From positions 1 through 30,349 of the forward strand of contig CANBQJ010000020.1 of the NCBI GenBank assembly GCA_947371645.1: a stretch of DNA of 30,349 nt. Direction: 5' to 3'. Below the pieces are notes generated by a model, which did no database searches, had not been told where the DNA came from, and was given only the letters and a program-made list of their open reading frames with translations. Source of the stretch: Burkholderiales bacterium (GTDB lineage: Bacteria > Pseudomonadota > Gammaproteobacteria > Burkholderiales > Burkholderiaceae). A program made the translations under genes and the position numbers. This document shows, in pieces, positions 1 to 8,913 of the stretch. The first letter of the stretch is position 1. Every line of letters starts with the position of its first letter.

Positions 1-1718
1 GACGCCGCGATCTCGAAAGCGATGGCCGACGAGTCCTTCTCGTGGTGGCTGCCGTCCAGCAGCGTGACCTCGAAGTCCACCGCCGGGTAGCCGGCCACCA
101 CGCCGGAGCCCGCCGCGCGCCTCACCCCGGCTTCCACCGCCGGGATGAACTCACGCGGGATCGCGCCGCCCACGATGCGGTCCACAAAGCGCAGGCCTTC
201 GCCACGTGGCAGCGGCGTCAACCTGAGCGTGAGCTCGGCGAACTGGCCAGGGCCGCCGGTTTGCTTCTTGTGCACATGGTGCACCTCACTTTCCAGTGTG
301 ATGGTTTCACGGTAGGCGACCTGTGGCCGCCCGACCTGGACGTCCACATGGAATCGCGCGCGCAGCTTCTCGATGGCCACTTCCAACTGCAGCTCGCCCA
401 TGCCGGACAACAAGGTCTGGCCGGAATCGCCGTCCTGCCGAACATGCAGGCTGGGGTCTTCCTTGACCAGGGCATGCAGCGCCTTGCTCAGGTGCTGCAG
501 GTCGTCGCGCGTCCTGGGCTCGATGGCGACGTCGATGACGGGCTCGGGCACCTCGATCTGCTCCAGCATCACGGGGTGAGCCGGTGCACACAGGGTGTGG
601 CCCGTCAGCGTGTCTTTCAAACCCACGACGGCCGCGATGCCGCCTGCAGGCAGCTGCGCGCGTTCTTCGTGCTGGTCGGCGTTGACCTCGTAGATGCGAC
701 TCACTCGCTCCTTCTTGCCGGTGTTGGCGTTGAGCACGGTGTCACCCGGGCGCAGCGTGCCGCTGTAGACGCGCACGAACACCAGGGTGCCGTGTTGATC
801 GGAGACGACCTTGAACGCCAGGGCGGCCAGGGGCGCAGTCGGATCCGCGGCCAGGACCTGATGGTCCGAGCCGTGCGCAAGGCGCACGTCTTGCGGCGAG
901 GGCAGGTAATGGACGACCGCATCCAGCAAGGGCTGCACACCCTTGTTCTTGAAGGCAGAGCCCGCCAGCACTGGCACGAAGGCGCCACTCAGCGTGCCCT
1001 TGCGGATCGCCGCATGCAGCAGCGCATCCGGTGGGCTGTCGCCCGCCAGGTAGGCCGCCATGACGGCGTCGTCCACATCGGCTGCCGCTTCCAGCAGGAG
1101 CGCGCGCCGCTGCGCCACGGTGTCCAGCAGGTCGGCGGGCAACTCGGCCACCCGGTAAGCCGTCGCGCCCTCGTCCCACAGCATGGCGCGCTGGGTGACC
1201 AGGTCGACCACGCCGCGGAAATCCGCTTCCGTGCCAATCGGCCACTGCAGCGCCACGGCTTTCACCGCCAGGCGATCGCCGATCATGCCCAGCACGCGCG
1301 AGAAGTCCGCCCCCACGCGGTCCAGCTTGTTGACAAAGGCCAGGCGCGGCACGTGGTAACGGTCGGCCAGGCGCCAGTTGGTCTCGGTTTGCGGCTCCAC
1401 GCCGGCCACGCCATCAAAGACCACCACGGCGCCATCGAGCACGCGCAGCGACCGGTTGACCTCGATGTTGAAGTCGATGTGGCCAGGGGTGTCGATCAGG
1501 TTGATCTGCGTCCCTTGCCAGTACACGGTGGTGGCTGCGCTGTTGATGGTGATGCCGCGCTGCATCTCCTGCGGGTCGAAGTCCATCACGGTGTTGCCGT
1601 CGTGGACTTCACCGATGCGGTGCGTCTTGCCCGTGTAGAACAAAATGCGTTCGGTGGTCGTGGTTTTGCCTGCGTCAACGTGTGCGATGACGCCGATGTT
1701 TCTCAGAGGGGTGTTCAT
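1..1718 (-). CDS. fusA: Elongation factor G paralogue (translational GTPase), C-terminus cut by left edge
   Basis: EF-G is the cytosolic GTPase that moves tRNA and mRNA through the ribosome after peptide bond formation and, with ribosome recycling factor, splits the ribosome. The reading frame runs on the minus strand from ATG at 1718, preceded by AGGA at an 8-nt spacing, and has no stop before the edge; 572 codons of about 700 are visible. The GTPase signatures are intact: P-loop AHVDAGKT at residues 12-19, switch I RGITI at 54-58, DTPGHIDF at 76-83 with the catalytic His80, and NKLD at 130-133. Domain II and the start of domain IV follow. The gene is not beside rpsL, rpsG or tuf; its neighbour is a divergent RIO kinase, so I read it as a second EF-G copy rather than the str-operon one. 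Details such as [10 protein letters not shown] instead of the usual DWMEQEQERG support that. EF-G family is certain; paralogue status is inferred. Confidence 0.9.
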   Translation of the reverse strand, partial: MNTPLRNIGVIAHVDAGKTTTTERILFYTGKTHRIGEVHDGNTVMDFDPQEMQRGITINSAATTVYWQGTQINLIDTPGHIDFNIEVNRSLRVLDGAVVVFDGVAGVEPQTETNWRLADRYHVPRLAFVNKLDRVGADFSRVLGMIGDRLAVKAVALQWPIGTEADFRGVVDLVTQRAMLWDEGATAYRVAELPADLLDTVAQRRALLLEAAADVDDAVMAAYLAGDSPPDALLHAAIRKGTLSGAFVPVLAGSAFKNKGVQPLLDAVVHYLPSPQDVRLAHGSDHQVLAADPTAPLAALAFKVVSDQHGTLVFVRVYSGTLRPGDTVLNANTGKKERVSRIYEVNADQHEERAQLPAGGIAAVVGLKDTLTGHTLCAPAHPVMLEQIEVPEPVIDVAIEPRTRDDLQHLSKALHALVKEDPSLHVRQDGDSGQTLLSGMGELQLEVAIEKLRARFHVDVQVGRPQVAYRETITLESEVHHVHKKQTGGPGQFAELTLRLTPLPRGEGLRFVDRIVGGAIPREFIPAVEAGVRRAAGSGVVAGYPAVDFEVTLLDGSHHEKDSSAIAFEIAA

Positions 1719-1771
1719 GGCGAATCCTGGTGTGTTGGCCCGACAGCCAGCGCGGATTCGCAGTGAATCGG

Positions 1772-1894
1772 CTACCGGTGCCGGTGCAGTCGCTTGCTGA
1801 AGCGAACGACGCCAAAGCGCGAGCGCAAGCCTCCCGCTCTTTGGCGGGGCCCAATCGTGGCGATCAGCTTGTCGAAGGTGCGGCGGGTGGGCAT
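1772..1894 (-). CDS. Candidate small basic protein or leader peptide, 40 aa
   Basis: A 40-codon ORF lies on the same strand as the EF-G gene and ends 53 nt before its ATG. It starts [18 protein letters not shown] and contains ten Arg, two Lys and two His but only one acidic residue. No family is recognised. The upstream sequence has only a weak Shine-Dalgarno match. Inside it, CCCGC (1833-1837) and GCGGG (1844-1848) could form a short hairpin around a TCTTTG loop. It could be a ribosome- or RNA-binding miniprotein, a leader peptide tuning the downstream EF-G gene, or a chance ORF in GC-rich DNA. Confidence 0.3.
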   Translation of the reverse strand: MPTRRTFDKLIATIGPRQRAGGLRSRFGVVRFSKRLHRHR

Positions 1895-2017
1895 GGCAGG
1901 ACTCAGGGGTGCCAGACAAGGCCATCTGGCATGTCAAAGTATGGCGCCGCACCCTGGGCCTTGCAAGCCCTGGCGCGCAGCGTTTGGCTATGGCCTTGAT
2001 AGCGCACAATCTCAGCC

Positions 2018-2866
2018 ATGAAAACACCTCCCCGCCTCTTGCCCCTCGTGGAAGAGGGCCTGATCGACACCGTCGTGCGCCAGCTCATGAGTGGCAAGGA
2101 AGCCATGGTCTTTGTGGTGCGGCAGGGCGATCACACCCTGTGCGCCAAGGTCTACAAGGAAGCCACCAACCGCAGCTTCCGCCAGGCCGTGGACTACACC
2201 GAAAACCGCAAAGTCAAGAACAGCCGCCAGGCCCGCGCCATGGCCAAGGGCACCAAGTTTGGCCGTGAAGCGCAAGAGGCCGCCTGGCAGAGCGCCGAAG
2301 TGGACGCCCTGTACCGGCTGGCCGCAGCAGGCGTGCGCGTGCCCACGCCCTACCAGTTCATCGATGGCGTGCTGCTGATGGAACTGGTGGCCGACGCGGA
2401 GGGCGACGCCGCGCCGCGCCTCAACGACGTGGTCTTCACGCCAGATGAGGCCCTGGCCCACCACGCGTCCCTGATCAAAGAGGTGGTGCGCATGTTGAGC
2501 GCCGGGGTCGTGCATGGCGACCTGTCGGAGTTCAACATCCTCCTGGCCGCCGATGGCCCCGTCATCATCGACCTGCCCCAGGCCATTGATGCAGCTGGTA
2601 ACAACCATGCTCAGCGCATGTTGCTGCGCGATGTGGCCAACCTCAAGGCCTTCTTTGGGCAGTTCGCGCCATCCTTGCTGGACACGGACTTCGGCCCCGA
2701 GATCTGGTCGCTGTACGAGCGTGGGCTGCTGAGCACCGACAGCGTGCTCACGGGCCGGTTCTTGCGGGAGGACAAGGCCGTGAACCTGGGCGACGTGATC
2801 CGTGAGATTGACGATGCCCGCGACGAAGACGCCGCCCGGCGCCTGCGGATGCAGACAGGCGGCTGA
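2018..2866 (+). CDS. RIO1-type serine/threonine protein kinase
   Basis: This is a 282-residue atypical protein kinase of the RIO family. Eukaryotic and archaeal RIO proteins act in small-subunit ribosome maturation; the bacterial role is poorly known. Visible elements are the degenerate nucleotide loop [10 protein letters not shown] (residues 25-34), the ATP-binding Lys44 in AKVY, the catalytic loop HGDLSEFN (166-173) with Asp168 and Asn173, and the metal-binding Asp185 in IIDLPQA, which replaces the DFG of ordinary kinases. Its length matches bacterial RIO proteins. ATG 2018 lacks a clear Shine-Dalgarno, but the sequence from there is kinase-like. It diverges from the EF-G paralogue across a 299-bp region, so the two translation-linked families may share a control region; that link is inference. 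Followed by 218 bp without a gene. Confidence 0.9.
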   Translation: MKTPPRLLPLVEEGLIDTVVRQLMSGKEAMVFVVRQGDHTLCAKVYKEATNRSFRQAVDYTENRKVKNSRQARAMAKGTKFGREAQEAAWQSAEVDALYRLAAAGVRVPTPYQFIDGVLLMELVADAEGDAAPRLNDVVFTPDEALAHHASLIKEVVRMLSAGVVHGDLSEFNILLAADGPVIIDLPQAIDAAGNNHAQRMLLRDVANLKAFFGQFAPSLLDTDFGPEIWSLYERGLLSTDSVLTGRFLREDKAVNLGDVIREIDDARDEDAARRLRMQTGG

Positions 2867-2997
2867 GTCGCATGGCCTGGCCGGTTTGCGGTCAAGGCAT
2901 TCCGATGGAAGTGCCGCATGCGTGAAAAGTGGGGCAATGCGGGCTGAATCGAGATCAACAAAATCGCCGGCTGGACGAAACTTCATCAGGTGGTGGG

Positions 2998-3013
2998 CTC
3001 AGCGCTTGCTGAG
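2998..3013 (+). other. Short perfect hairpin in the 218-bp gap before the chemoreceptor gene
   Basis: CTCAGC (2998-3003) and GCTGAG (3008-3013) pair perfectly around a GCTT loop. It sits 132 nt after the RIO kinase stop and 71 nt before the chemoreceptor ATG. No run of T follows (only a mixed T/C stretch), so it is at best a weak terminator and could equally be a leader structure of the receptor mRNA. I could not assign a sigma-28 or sigma-54 promoter in this gap. Confidence 0.3.
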
Positions 3014-3084
3014 ATCGTCTTCTGTCTCTGACTGGGACACCGATGCAGCCACCGCATCGGCCCAAGCACAAACGGAACACCACC

Positions 3085-5574
3085 ATGAGCGCCATCCAAC
3101 CGTCCTGGCTTGCACGGCTCTTTGCCGCTTCGCCGCTGAAGCAGCTTGCCGATGAATTGGGCCAGCAGGCCCAGGCACGAGCCGACGCCGAGTCCTTGCT
3201 GCAAGCCGTGAACAAGTCACAGGCCGTCATCGAGTTCAAGCTGGATGGCACGGTTCTGCATGCCAACGACAACTTCCTGCGCACGCTGGGTTACAGCCTT
3301 GAGGACATCAAGGGGCGACACCACAGCATGTTCGTCGACCCCACTTATGCCGCCTCGGGTGACTACCGCGCCTTCTGGGACAAGCTCGGCCGTGGCGACT
3401 TCGATGCCGGCGAGTACAAACGCATCGGCAAAGGGGGCAAGGAGGTGTGGATCCAGGCTTCTTACAACCCGGTTCTGGACGACAAGGGCAAGCCCGTCAA
3501 GGTGGTCAAGTACGCCACAGAGATCACGCAGGCCAAGCTGCGTGCAGCCGACTTCGAAGGTCAACTCCAGGCGGTCAGCAAGGCCCAGGCCGTGATCGAA
3601 TTCGACCTCGATGGCAAGGTGCTGACGGCCAACGACAACTTCCTGAGCACGCTGGGCTATGCGCTGAGCGACATCAAGGGCCAGCACCATTCGATGTTCG
3701 TCGAGCCCGACTACCGCAACAGCCCTGCCTACCGCGCGTTCTGGGACAAGCTGGCCCGTGGCGAGTACGACGCGGGCCAGTACAAGCGCCTGGGCAGGGG
3801 TGGCAGGGAGGTCTGGATCCAGGCCTCCTACAACCCCATCATGGACATGAGCGGCAAGCCGTTCAAAGTGGTCAAGTACGCCACCGACATCACGCAGGCC
3901 AAGCTGCAAGCGGCCGACTTTGAAGGCCAGTTGCAGGCCATTGCCAAGGCGCAGGCGGTGATCGAGTTTGGCCTGGACGGCAAGGTGCTCACCGCCAACG
4001 ACAACTTCCTCAAGACCCTGGGCTACACGCTGGGCGAGATCAAGGGCCAGCACCACGCGATGTTCGTGGACCCGGACTACCGCAACGGCGTGGACTACCG
4101 CCTGTTCTGGGAGAAGCTGGGCCGGGGTGAGTACGATGCCGGCCAGTACAAACGCCTGGGCAAGGGCGGCCGGGAGGTCTGGATCCAGGCCTCGTACAAC
4201 CCCATCATGGACATGAACGGCAAGCCCTTCAAGGTGGTGAAGTACGCCACCGACGTGACGGCCGAGGTCAACGCCAACAACATGCTGCGCCAGGCCGTGG
4301 CGCAGGCCCAGCAGGTGACCAGTGCCGCCAAGGATGGCGACCTCAGCCAACGCATCCCGCTGGAAGGCAAGAGCGGGCCCATCGAGGTCTTGTGCGCCGG
4401 CGTGAACACGCTGATGGAGACCACATCGGTGATCTTCGACGATGTGGGCCGTGTCTTCGGGGCGCTGGCCGAGGGCGACCTGTCCCAGCGCATCACCCGC
4501 GACTACCAGGGCACCTTTGGCCAGGTCAGGCAGGACGCAAACGCCACCAGCGAGAAGCTGTCGGCCATCATCGAAGACGTGGGGCGTGTGTTCTCGGGCA
4601 TGGCCGACGGTGACCTGACCCAACGCATCACCCGCGAGGCCCAAGGCACCTTCGAACAAGTGAAGAACGACGCCAACACCAGCTGCGACACGCTGGCCCG
4701 CATCATCCAGGAGGTGAGGGCTGCGGCCGACGCCCTGACGGGTGCGGCCGGCCAGGTCAGCAGCACGGCCCAGACCTTGTCGCAATCGGCCACCGAACAG
4801 GCCTCTTCGGTCGAAGAGACGACGGCGTCGATCGAACAGATGTCTGCGTCCATCACGCAAAACAGCGAAAACGCCCAGGTGACCGACAGCATGGCCACCA
4901 AGGCCAGCACCGAAGCGGGTGAGGGCGGCCAGGCCGTGACGCTCACCGTGGACGCCATGAAGCAGATCGCCAGGAAGATCTCCATCGTGGACGACATCGC
5001 CTACCAGACCAACTTGCTGGCCCTGAACGCGGCCATCGAGGCCGCGCGAGCAGGCGAGCATGGCAAGGGCTTTGCCGTGGTGGCCGACGAGGTGCGCAAA
5101 CTGGCCGAACGCAGCCAGGAAGCCGCACAGGAAATTGGCGATCTGGCCAGCAGCAGCGTGTCCACCGCCGAACGGGCTGGCAAGCTGCTGGGCGAGATCG
5201 TGCCGTCCATCCAGAAAACCAGCGACCTGGTGCAGGAGATCTCTGCGGCCTCGCAAGAGCAGAGCCAGTCGGTCTCGCAGATCGGCGAGGCCATGGGTCA
5301 GCTCAGCAAGGTCACACAGCAGAACGCATCGGCATCCGAAGAGCTGGCTGCGACCTCTGAAGAGCTGTCCAGCCAGGCCGAGCAGCTGCAGCAGGCGGTG
5401 GCCTTCTTCAATTTGGGCAACGAGGGGCGCGCGCCGGCCAAGGGCAGGGCCGACGGCTTTGCAGGCAGCGATCGCCGGGCACCGAACTCTCCCATGCGCG
5501 CGGCCAGCCGCAGCGAGCGCGAGCCGGCCATGGCCAAGGCCACTGGCACGCACGGCAACTTCAAGCCCTATTGA
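3085..5574 (+). CDS. Soluble methyl-accepting chemotaxis protein, three tandem PAS domains
   Basis: This 829-residue receptor would signal to the CheA/CheW kinase complex from the cytoplasm, as no membrane segment or signal peptide is present. Order: a short N-terminal helix, three PAS units with an exact 122-residue period (about 40-161, 162-283 and 284-392), three HAMP-like segments marked by GDLSQRI or GDLTQRI (near 417, 465 and 510), and a C-terminal MCP coiled coil. The hairpin tip is [20 protein letters not shown] followed by [18 protein letters not shown] (about 638-677). PAS units of this type often bind flavin or haem and sense redox or oxygen; the ligand here is unknown. The last residues (GNFKPY) do not form the usual CheR-tethering pentapeptide. 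The ATG at 3085 was chosen over one 14 codons upstream because the earlier segment is proline- and arginine-rich and unlike the family. cheR follows after 32 nt. Confidence 0.93.
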   Translation: MSAIQPSWLARLFAASPLKQLADELGQQAQARADAESLLQAVNKSQAVIEFKLDGTVLHANDNFLRTLGYSLEDIKGRHHSMFVDPTYAASGDYRAFWDKLGRGDFDAGEYKRIGKGGKEVWIQASYNPVLDDKGKPVKVVKYATEITQAKLRAADFEGQLQAVSKAQAVIEFDLDGKVLTANDNFLSTLGYALSDIKGQHHSMFVEPDYRNSPAYRAFWDKLARGEYDAGQYKRLGRGGREVWIQASYNPIMDMSGKPFKVVKYATDITQAKLQAADFEGQLQAIAKAQAVIEFGLDGKVLTANDNFLKTLGYTLGEIKGQHHAMFVDPDYRNGVDYRLFWEKLGRGEYDAGQYKRLGKGGREVWIQASYNPIMDMNGKPFKVVKYATDVTAEVNANNMLRQAVAQAQQVTSAAKDGDLSQRIPLEGKSGPIEVLCAGVNTLMETTSVIFDDVGRVFGALAEGDLSQRITRDYQGTFGQVRQDANATSEKLSAIIEDVGRVFSGMADGDLTQRITREAQGTFEQVKNDANTSCDTLARIIQEVRAAADALTGAAGQVSSTAQTLSQSATEQASSVEETTASIEQMSASITQNSENAQVTDSMATKASTEAGEGGQAVTLTVDAMKQIARKISIVDDIAYQTNLLALNAAIEAARAGEHGKGFAVVADEVRKLAERSQEAAQEIGDLASSSVSTAERAGKLLGEIVPSIQKTSDLVQEISAASQEQSQSVSQIGEAMGQLSKVTQQNASASEELAATSEELSSQAEQLQQAVAFFNLGNEGRAPAKGRADGFAGSDRRAPNSPMRAASRSEREPAMAKATGTHGNFKPY

Positions 5575-5606
5575 AAACCGACGAGAGAGGCGAGGAGGGC
5601 GGCTGC

Positions 5607-6419
5607 ATGCATGCCTTGTGCGACGACACCTATCACCGCATCACGGACCTGATGCACGCGGAGATTGGCTTGTCCTTCTCCGAGAGCAAAAAGCCGCTGG
5701 TGAGTTCACGGCTGGCCATGCGCATCGAGCGACTGGGGCTGGCTGGCTTTGACGACTACTTCGAGCTGATTGCCGGCGAGCACGATGGTGGCGAGTTTCA
5801 GATGGCGGTCGACCTGTTGACCACCAACGAGACCTACTTTTTTCGCGAGCCTGCCCACTTCGACCTGCTCGAAAGAGAGCTGAGCAAAACCAGGCCACGC
5901 AAGCTGTCGGTCTGGAGCGCCGCGTCGTCCTTTGGTGATGAGGCCTACACCATCGCGATGCTGCTGGCCGACCTGCAGCAGCAAGGCCGCATCGGCAGCG
6001 AGTGGTCCATCCTGGGCACCGACATCAGCGACCGCGTGCTGCGCAGCGCCACCGCGGCCATTTACCCCAGCGAACGCCTGCGCTTCGTCACGCCGGAGCG
6101 CCTCAAACGCCATTGCCTGCGGGGTGAAGGTGAGTCTGAGGGCATGGTGCAGATCCAGGATCGCTTGCGGGAGCGCGTCCACTTCGGGCAGCTCAACCTG
6201 TGCCGCAGCACCGAGGGCGTGGGCCCGTTTGACGTGATCTTCCTGCGCAACGTGATGATCTATTTCGACCAGCCGACCAAGCAGGCGGTGGTGGACCGCG
6301 TGGTCGCGCGCTTGCGGCCAGGTGGCCTGTTCTTCATCGGCACGGCAGAGGGGCGCGTGCCTGGGGCGGCGCCCTTGCAGTCGCTGGCGCCAGGGGTCTT
6401 TCGGAAGGTCGCGACGTGA
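5607..6419 (+). CDS. cheR: CheR chemoreceptor glutamate methyltransferase
   Basis: CheR transfers methyl groups from S-adenosylmethionine to glutamates of chemoreceptors, setting adaptation. The 270-residue protein has the CheR N-terminal helical domain, the TNETYFFREP segment with the conserved Arg, an AdoMet-binding region WSAASSFGDEAYTIAM, and the late motif FLRNVMIYFDQ. The AdoMet motif is a variant of the usual WSAxxSTGEEPY. ATG 5607 is chosen because AGGAGG at 5593-5598 sits 8 nt upstream; a TTG at 5571 overlapping the receptor stop would also be in frame but lacks such a site. The gene lies directly behind the receptor and overlaps cheD, so its substrate is probably the adjacent receptor, although that receptor has no visible tethering pentapeptide. 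Confidence 0.93.
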   Translation: MHALCDDTYHRITDLMHAEIGLSFSESKKPLVSSRLAMRIERLGLAGFDDYFELIAGEHDGGEFQMAVDLLTTNETYFFREPAHFDLLERELSKTRPRKLSVWSAASSFGDEAYTIAMLLADLQQQGRIGSEWSILGTDISDRVLRSATAAIYPSERLRFVTPERLKRHCLRGEGESEGMVQIQDRLRERVHFGQLNLCRSTEGVGPFDVIFLRNVMIYFDQPTKQAVVDRVVARLRPGGLFFIGTAEGRVPGAAPLQSLAPGVFRKVAT

Positions 6420-6883
6420 GCCTGCCTGGGGTGTTGCACACGCTGAACCCGGGCGATGTGGCGTTTGGCGCCCGAGGCGATCGCATGGCGACCTTGCTGG
6501 GTTCGTGCATCGCCATCGTGTTGACCGACCCGCGCCGCACGGTAGGCGCCATGTGCCACATCGTCCACACCGGCGAGGTGCGCAGCGGCAAGCCACTGGG
6601 AGGCAGCCACGGCAGCGTGGCCATCGACATGATGTTCAAGCGACTGGGCGACCATGGCATCGATGCCCGCCAGTGCCACGCCTATGTCTATGGGGGCGGC
6701 AACATGTTCCCCGCCCTGGTCACCGACAGCCATGTGGGCGAACGCAACGCCGACTGGGTGCTGGATGAACTGGCGGCCTGTGGCATCCAGGTGCTGCATG
6801 AAGACGTGGGCGGTGCGGCCTACCGGCGGCTGTCCTGGACGGTGGGACCTGAGGCGCCCGAAGTGGTGGCTGTGACGGTGTGA
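6416..6883 (+). CDS. cheD: CheD chemoreceptor glutamine deamidase
   Basis: CheD converts receptor glutamines to glutamates, creating methylation sites, and in some species partners CheC. The 155-residue protein shows the family catalytic pair in LLGSCIAI (Cys31) and MCHIV (His48); the 17-residue spacing equals that of the characterised Thermotoga enzyme (Cys27 and His44). The glycine-rich segment YVYGGGNMF and the C-terminal half also match the family. The start is GTG 6416, which overlaps the cheR stop in the string GTGA, so the two are very likely translationally coupled. No cheA, cheW, cheB or cheY is in the window, so this receptor-cheR-cheD module must feed a core array encoded elsewhere. 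Confidence 0.93.
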   Translation: MSLPGVLHTLNPGDVAFGARGDRMATLLGSCIAIVLTDPRRTVGAMCHIVHTGEVRSGKPLGGSHGSVAIDMMFKRLGDHGIDARQCHAYVYGGGNMFPALVTDSHVGERNADWVLDELAACGIQVLHEDVGGAAYRRLSWTVGPEAPEVVAVTV

Positions 6884-6931
6884 GCCCAAAGCCCTGACAA
6901 TCTGGCATTTCCTGCTCGCGAGACGCCACCC

Positions 6932-7168
6932 ATGAAAACCTACGACATCGAAATCCAGCGCCTGAAATCCGTCAAGCACGACAGGGGCCTGATCGAGCTT
7001 GGCGTCGATGTGCTGGTCCTGCCCAGGCCGGCGCGTGACGAGCAGTCCGTCACCAGCTGCCTGTCGCTGCCGGTGGACGACGCGCGCACCCTGCTGATCC
7101 TGCTCAAGCAGCAACTGACCGAGCTGGACAAGCTGCAGCCGCGCAGCCGGCGCTCGGGACGCTGCTGA
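6932..7168 (+). CDS. Conserved-looking hypothetical protein, 78 aa
   Basis: A 78-residue protein beginning MKTYDIEIQRLKSV. The N-terminal half looks like beta strands (IELGVDVLVLP), the second half like one amphipathic helix (DDARTLLILLKQQLTELDKL), and the tail is basic (RSRRSGRC). No signal peptide or membrane segment. It follows cheD by 48 nt on the same strand and may share its transcript. I do not recognise the family. The Shine-Dalgarno is weak, but composition and secondary-structure pattern argue for a real gene. Confidence 0.6.
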   Translation: MKTYDIEIQRLKSVKHDRGLIELGVDVLVLPRPARDEQSVTSCLSLPVDDARTLLILLKQQLTELDKLQPRSRRSGRC

Positions 7169-7209
7169 GGGCCGACGGCCTGCGCTCGCTGTGTGTCCAT
7201 CCTGACATC

Positions 7210-7238
7210 TGTGTAGCCCTGGGTAAACCTGCTACACA
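7210..7238. promoter_or_regulatory. 29-bp inverted repeat upstream of the FlxA-like gene
   Basis: TGTGTAGC at 7210-7217 and GCTACACA at 7231-7238 are perfect 8-bp inverted arms around a 13-nt spacer, within which GGT and ACC (7222-7224, 7227-7229) extend the symmetry. It ends 52 nt before the ATG at 7291. There is no T run on either side, so an operator for a dimeric regulator fits better than a terminator. The binding protein is unknown. Confidence 0.5.
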
Positions 7239-7290
7239 CCGGCCGCCAGGTGGTCGATAGACCTGGCATCAGCCCCCAGAAGGACGCACC

Positions 7291-7647
7291 ATGACCGTTT
7301 CTGCCGTCTCCTCATCCAGCAGCACGTCGTCTTCTGGCAGCACCAGCCAGATCGCCGCCTTGCAAAAGCAGCTGGCCGCCCTGCAAAAGCAGCTGGTGAC
7401 CGCCCAGAAGTCGTCGGACACCAAGGCGGCCGCTGCCCAGGTCCAGTCGCTCAGCCAGCAAATCGCCGCCGTTCAGGCCGAGATCGCCCAGTTGCAGCAG
7501 CAGGCCACGCAGGCCAAACAGCTCAAATCGGCCGAGGCCGGCCAGGGCAGCCAGGTGCAGTCCACTGCCGAGCGAGACCGCGAGGCACAGAAAAAAGCCG
7601 CTGCCCAGGGGGCCACGGCCGGCACGCAGGTGAACACCTACGCCTGA
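7291..7647 (+). CDS. FlxA-like coiled-coil protein
   Basis: A 118-residue protein with a Ser/Thr-rich N-terminus (about 20 residues), then a long coiled coil of Ala, Gln, Lys and Leu heptads (about 20-85, with repeated LQKQLAALQKQL), then a low-complexity polar tail. This matches the FlxA-like family, small proteins often expressed with flagellar or motility genes and of unresolved function. AGAAGGA sits 8 nt before ATG 7291. It has its own 122-bp upstream region with the inverted repeat described separately. The motif GTCGATAG at 7253-7260 resembles a sigma-28 -10 element, but no matching -35 lies at the right distance. It converges on the diguanylate cyclase gene 18 nt away. Confidence 0.7.
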   Translation: MTVSAVSSSSSTSSSGSTSQIAALQKQLAALQKQLVTAQKSSDTKAAAAQVQSLSQQIAAVQAEIAQLQQQATQAKQLKSAEAGQGSQVQSTAERDREAQKKAAAQGATAGTQVNTYA

Positions 7648-7665
7648 GCACGCCTGCCGCCCGGC

Positions 7666-8913
7666 TCAGAGCGGGGCGGCCAGTTCGCAGCGGTTGCGCC
7701 CCAGGGCCTTGGCGCGGTAGAGGGCCTCGTCGGCACGGCGCACCAGCTGGTCCACCACCTGGCCGCCTTCGCCGGACCCATCGCCGGCACCCACCACCCC
7801 GATGCTGACGCTCACGTGCTCCGATGTGGCCGACGCCTCATGGCGCATGGCCAGCGCGGCCACAGACCGGCGCAATGCCCCTGCCATGGCCATCGCCTCG
7901 CGTGCGGGGCGCAGGGGCAGCACGGCCACGAACTCCTCGCCGCCCCAGCGCGCCAGCAGGCCGCCCTCATGCTTCAAGGTGGCCTGCATGGCCTTGGCCA
8001 CCAGGCGCAGGCACTGGTCGCCGGCCGGGTGGCCGTAGCGGTCATTGAAGGCCTTGAAGTGGTCCACATCGATGATCAGCATGGCCATGCCATGCCCCTT
8101 GGCCTGCTGCTCGCGCACCCAGCTGTCAAACCGACGGCGGTTGGGCAGGCCCGTGAGCGGGTCCAGGTTGGACATGTCCTCCAGCCCGCGGCGGATGTGC
8201 TCCAGCTCGGCGCGCAGCGACAGCCCTCGCTGGTTTTGCAGGAAGCGCTGGCGCTCGTCCAGCTCCAGGTTGAAGTTGGACACCAGCGTGTACACGCCCA
8301 CCACCACCACCAGCAGGCCCAGCGGCGCTTCGATGACGGCGTAGGGGCTGGGCGGGCCTTGGTGGGCAGCGCTCGTGTACACAAACAAGCCCAGGATGAA
8401 GGTCGACGCGGCCACCGCATGGCCGAAGCGCAGGCGCTGAACCAGGTTGCCGAACACCAGCACGGGGATCAGACCTGCGCGGTAGATCGACACCTGCGGG
8501 CTGTCGCTCTTCAACAGCACCACGCCCAGGCAGGCGGCCACCAGCACCGTGCCCACCGTGGCGATGAGGTCGGTCAACCAGGGGGGCGTGTGCTGGAGCC
8601 ACCAGTCGTTGAGCACGAAGGCGGCGATCACCAGGGCGATGACCAGAGGCGTGAGGGTGTACAGGCGCAGCCGCACCGACAACTCGAACACGTCGGGGAC
8701 CATGTAGAAATCCGAGATCAGGAACAGGTTGAACAGGATCAGGGAAGCCCCGCCCGTGACCCGCAGGTGATGCAGGCGGGCGGGCGCACAGGCCTGCGCG
8801 AACTGCCGCTCCAGCGCCGGCCCGAAGCGCAGCCTGCGCGTGTAGCGCACCCGCATGTCCCGCAAGACCGACTGAAGCGTCAGTGCGGGGGCGGCAGGCT
8901 GGGCAGGGCTCAT
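7666..8913 (-). CDS. Membrane diguanylate cyclase (GGEEF) without I-site
   Basis: This protein makes cyclic di-GMP from two GTP at the inner membrane. Of 415 residues, the N-terminal half carries about six hydrophobic segments (roughly 50-220) with a short cytoplasmic N-terminus; a helix then leads into the GGDEF domain starting at DPLTGLPNRR. The active-site loop is GGEEF at 324-328, and the metal-binding IIDVDHFKAFND segment is present. The four residues that would form the RxxD inhibitory site (315-318) read HEGG, so product inhibition at that site is probably lost. ATG 8913 overlaps the stop of the upstream cyclase in an ATGA string, implying translational coupling. Architecture and GGEEF position are identical to the upstream gene, indicating tandem duplication. 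Confidence 0.93.
   Translation of the reverse strand: MSPAQPAAPALTLQSVLRDMRVRYTRRLRFGPALERQFAQACAPARLHHLRVTGGASLILFNLFLISDFYMVPDVFELSVRLRLYTLTPLVIALVIAAFVLNDWWLQHTPPWLTDLIATVGTVLVAACLGVVLLKSDSPQVSIYRAGLIPVLVFGNLVQRLRFGHAVAASTFILGLFVYTSAAHQGPPSPYAVIEAPLGLLVVVVGVYTLVSNFNLELDERQRFLQNQRGLSLRAELEHIRRGLEDMSNLDPLTGLPNRRRFDSWVREQQAKGHGMAMLIIDVDHFKAFNDRYGHPAGDQCLRLVAKAMQATLKHEGGLLARWGGEEFVAVLPLRPAREAMAMAGALRRSVAALAMRHEASATSEHVSVSIGVVGAGDGSGEGGQVVDQLVRRADEALYRAKALGRNRCELAAPL

Noticed and set aside
42..1766. Long plus-strand open frame opposite the EF-G gene
   Set aside because: It is the antisense shadow of a clear GTPase gene in GC-rich DNA; the translation is Arg/His/Gln-rich and has no recognisable domain.
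2867..3084. Sigma-54 promoter before the chemoreceptor (TGGCC...TTTGC near 2880-2893)
   Set aside because: GG and GC elements are 7 or 12 nt apart instead of the required 10.
3217..5553. A 778-codon minus-strand open frame opposite the chemoreceptor
   Set aside because: Its repetition simply mirrors the PAS repeats of the plus-strand gene, and the protein shows no family motif. Length alone is not evidence at this GC content.
7224..7260. Sigma-28 promoter for the FlxA-like gene (TAAA at 7224 and GTCGATAG at 7253)
   Set aside because: The distance between the elements is about 10 nt too long for sigma-28, and the correctly spaced position (7234-7237) reads ACAC.
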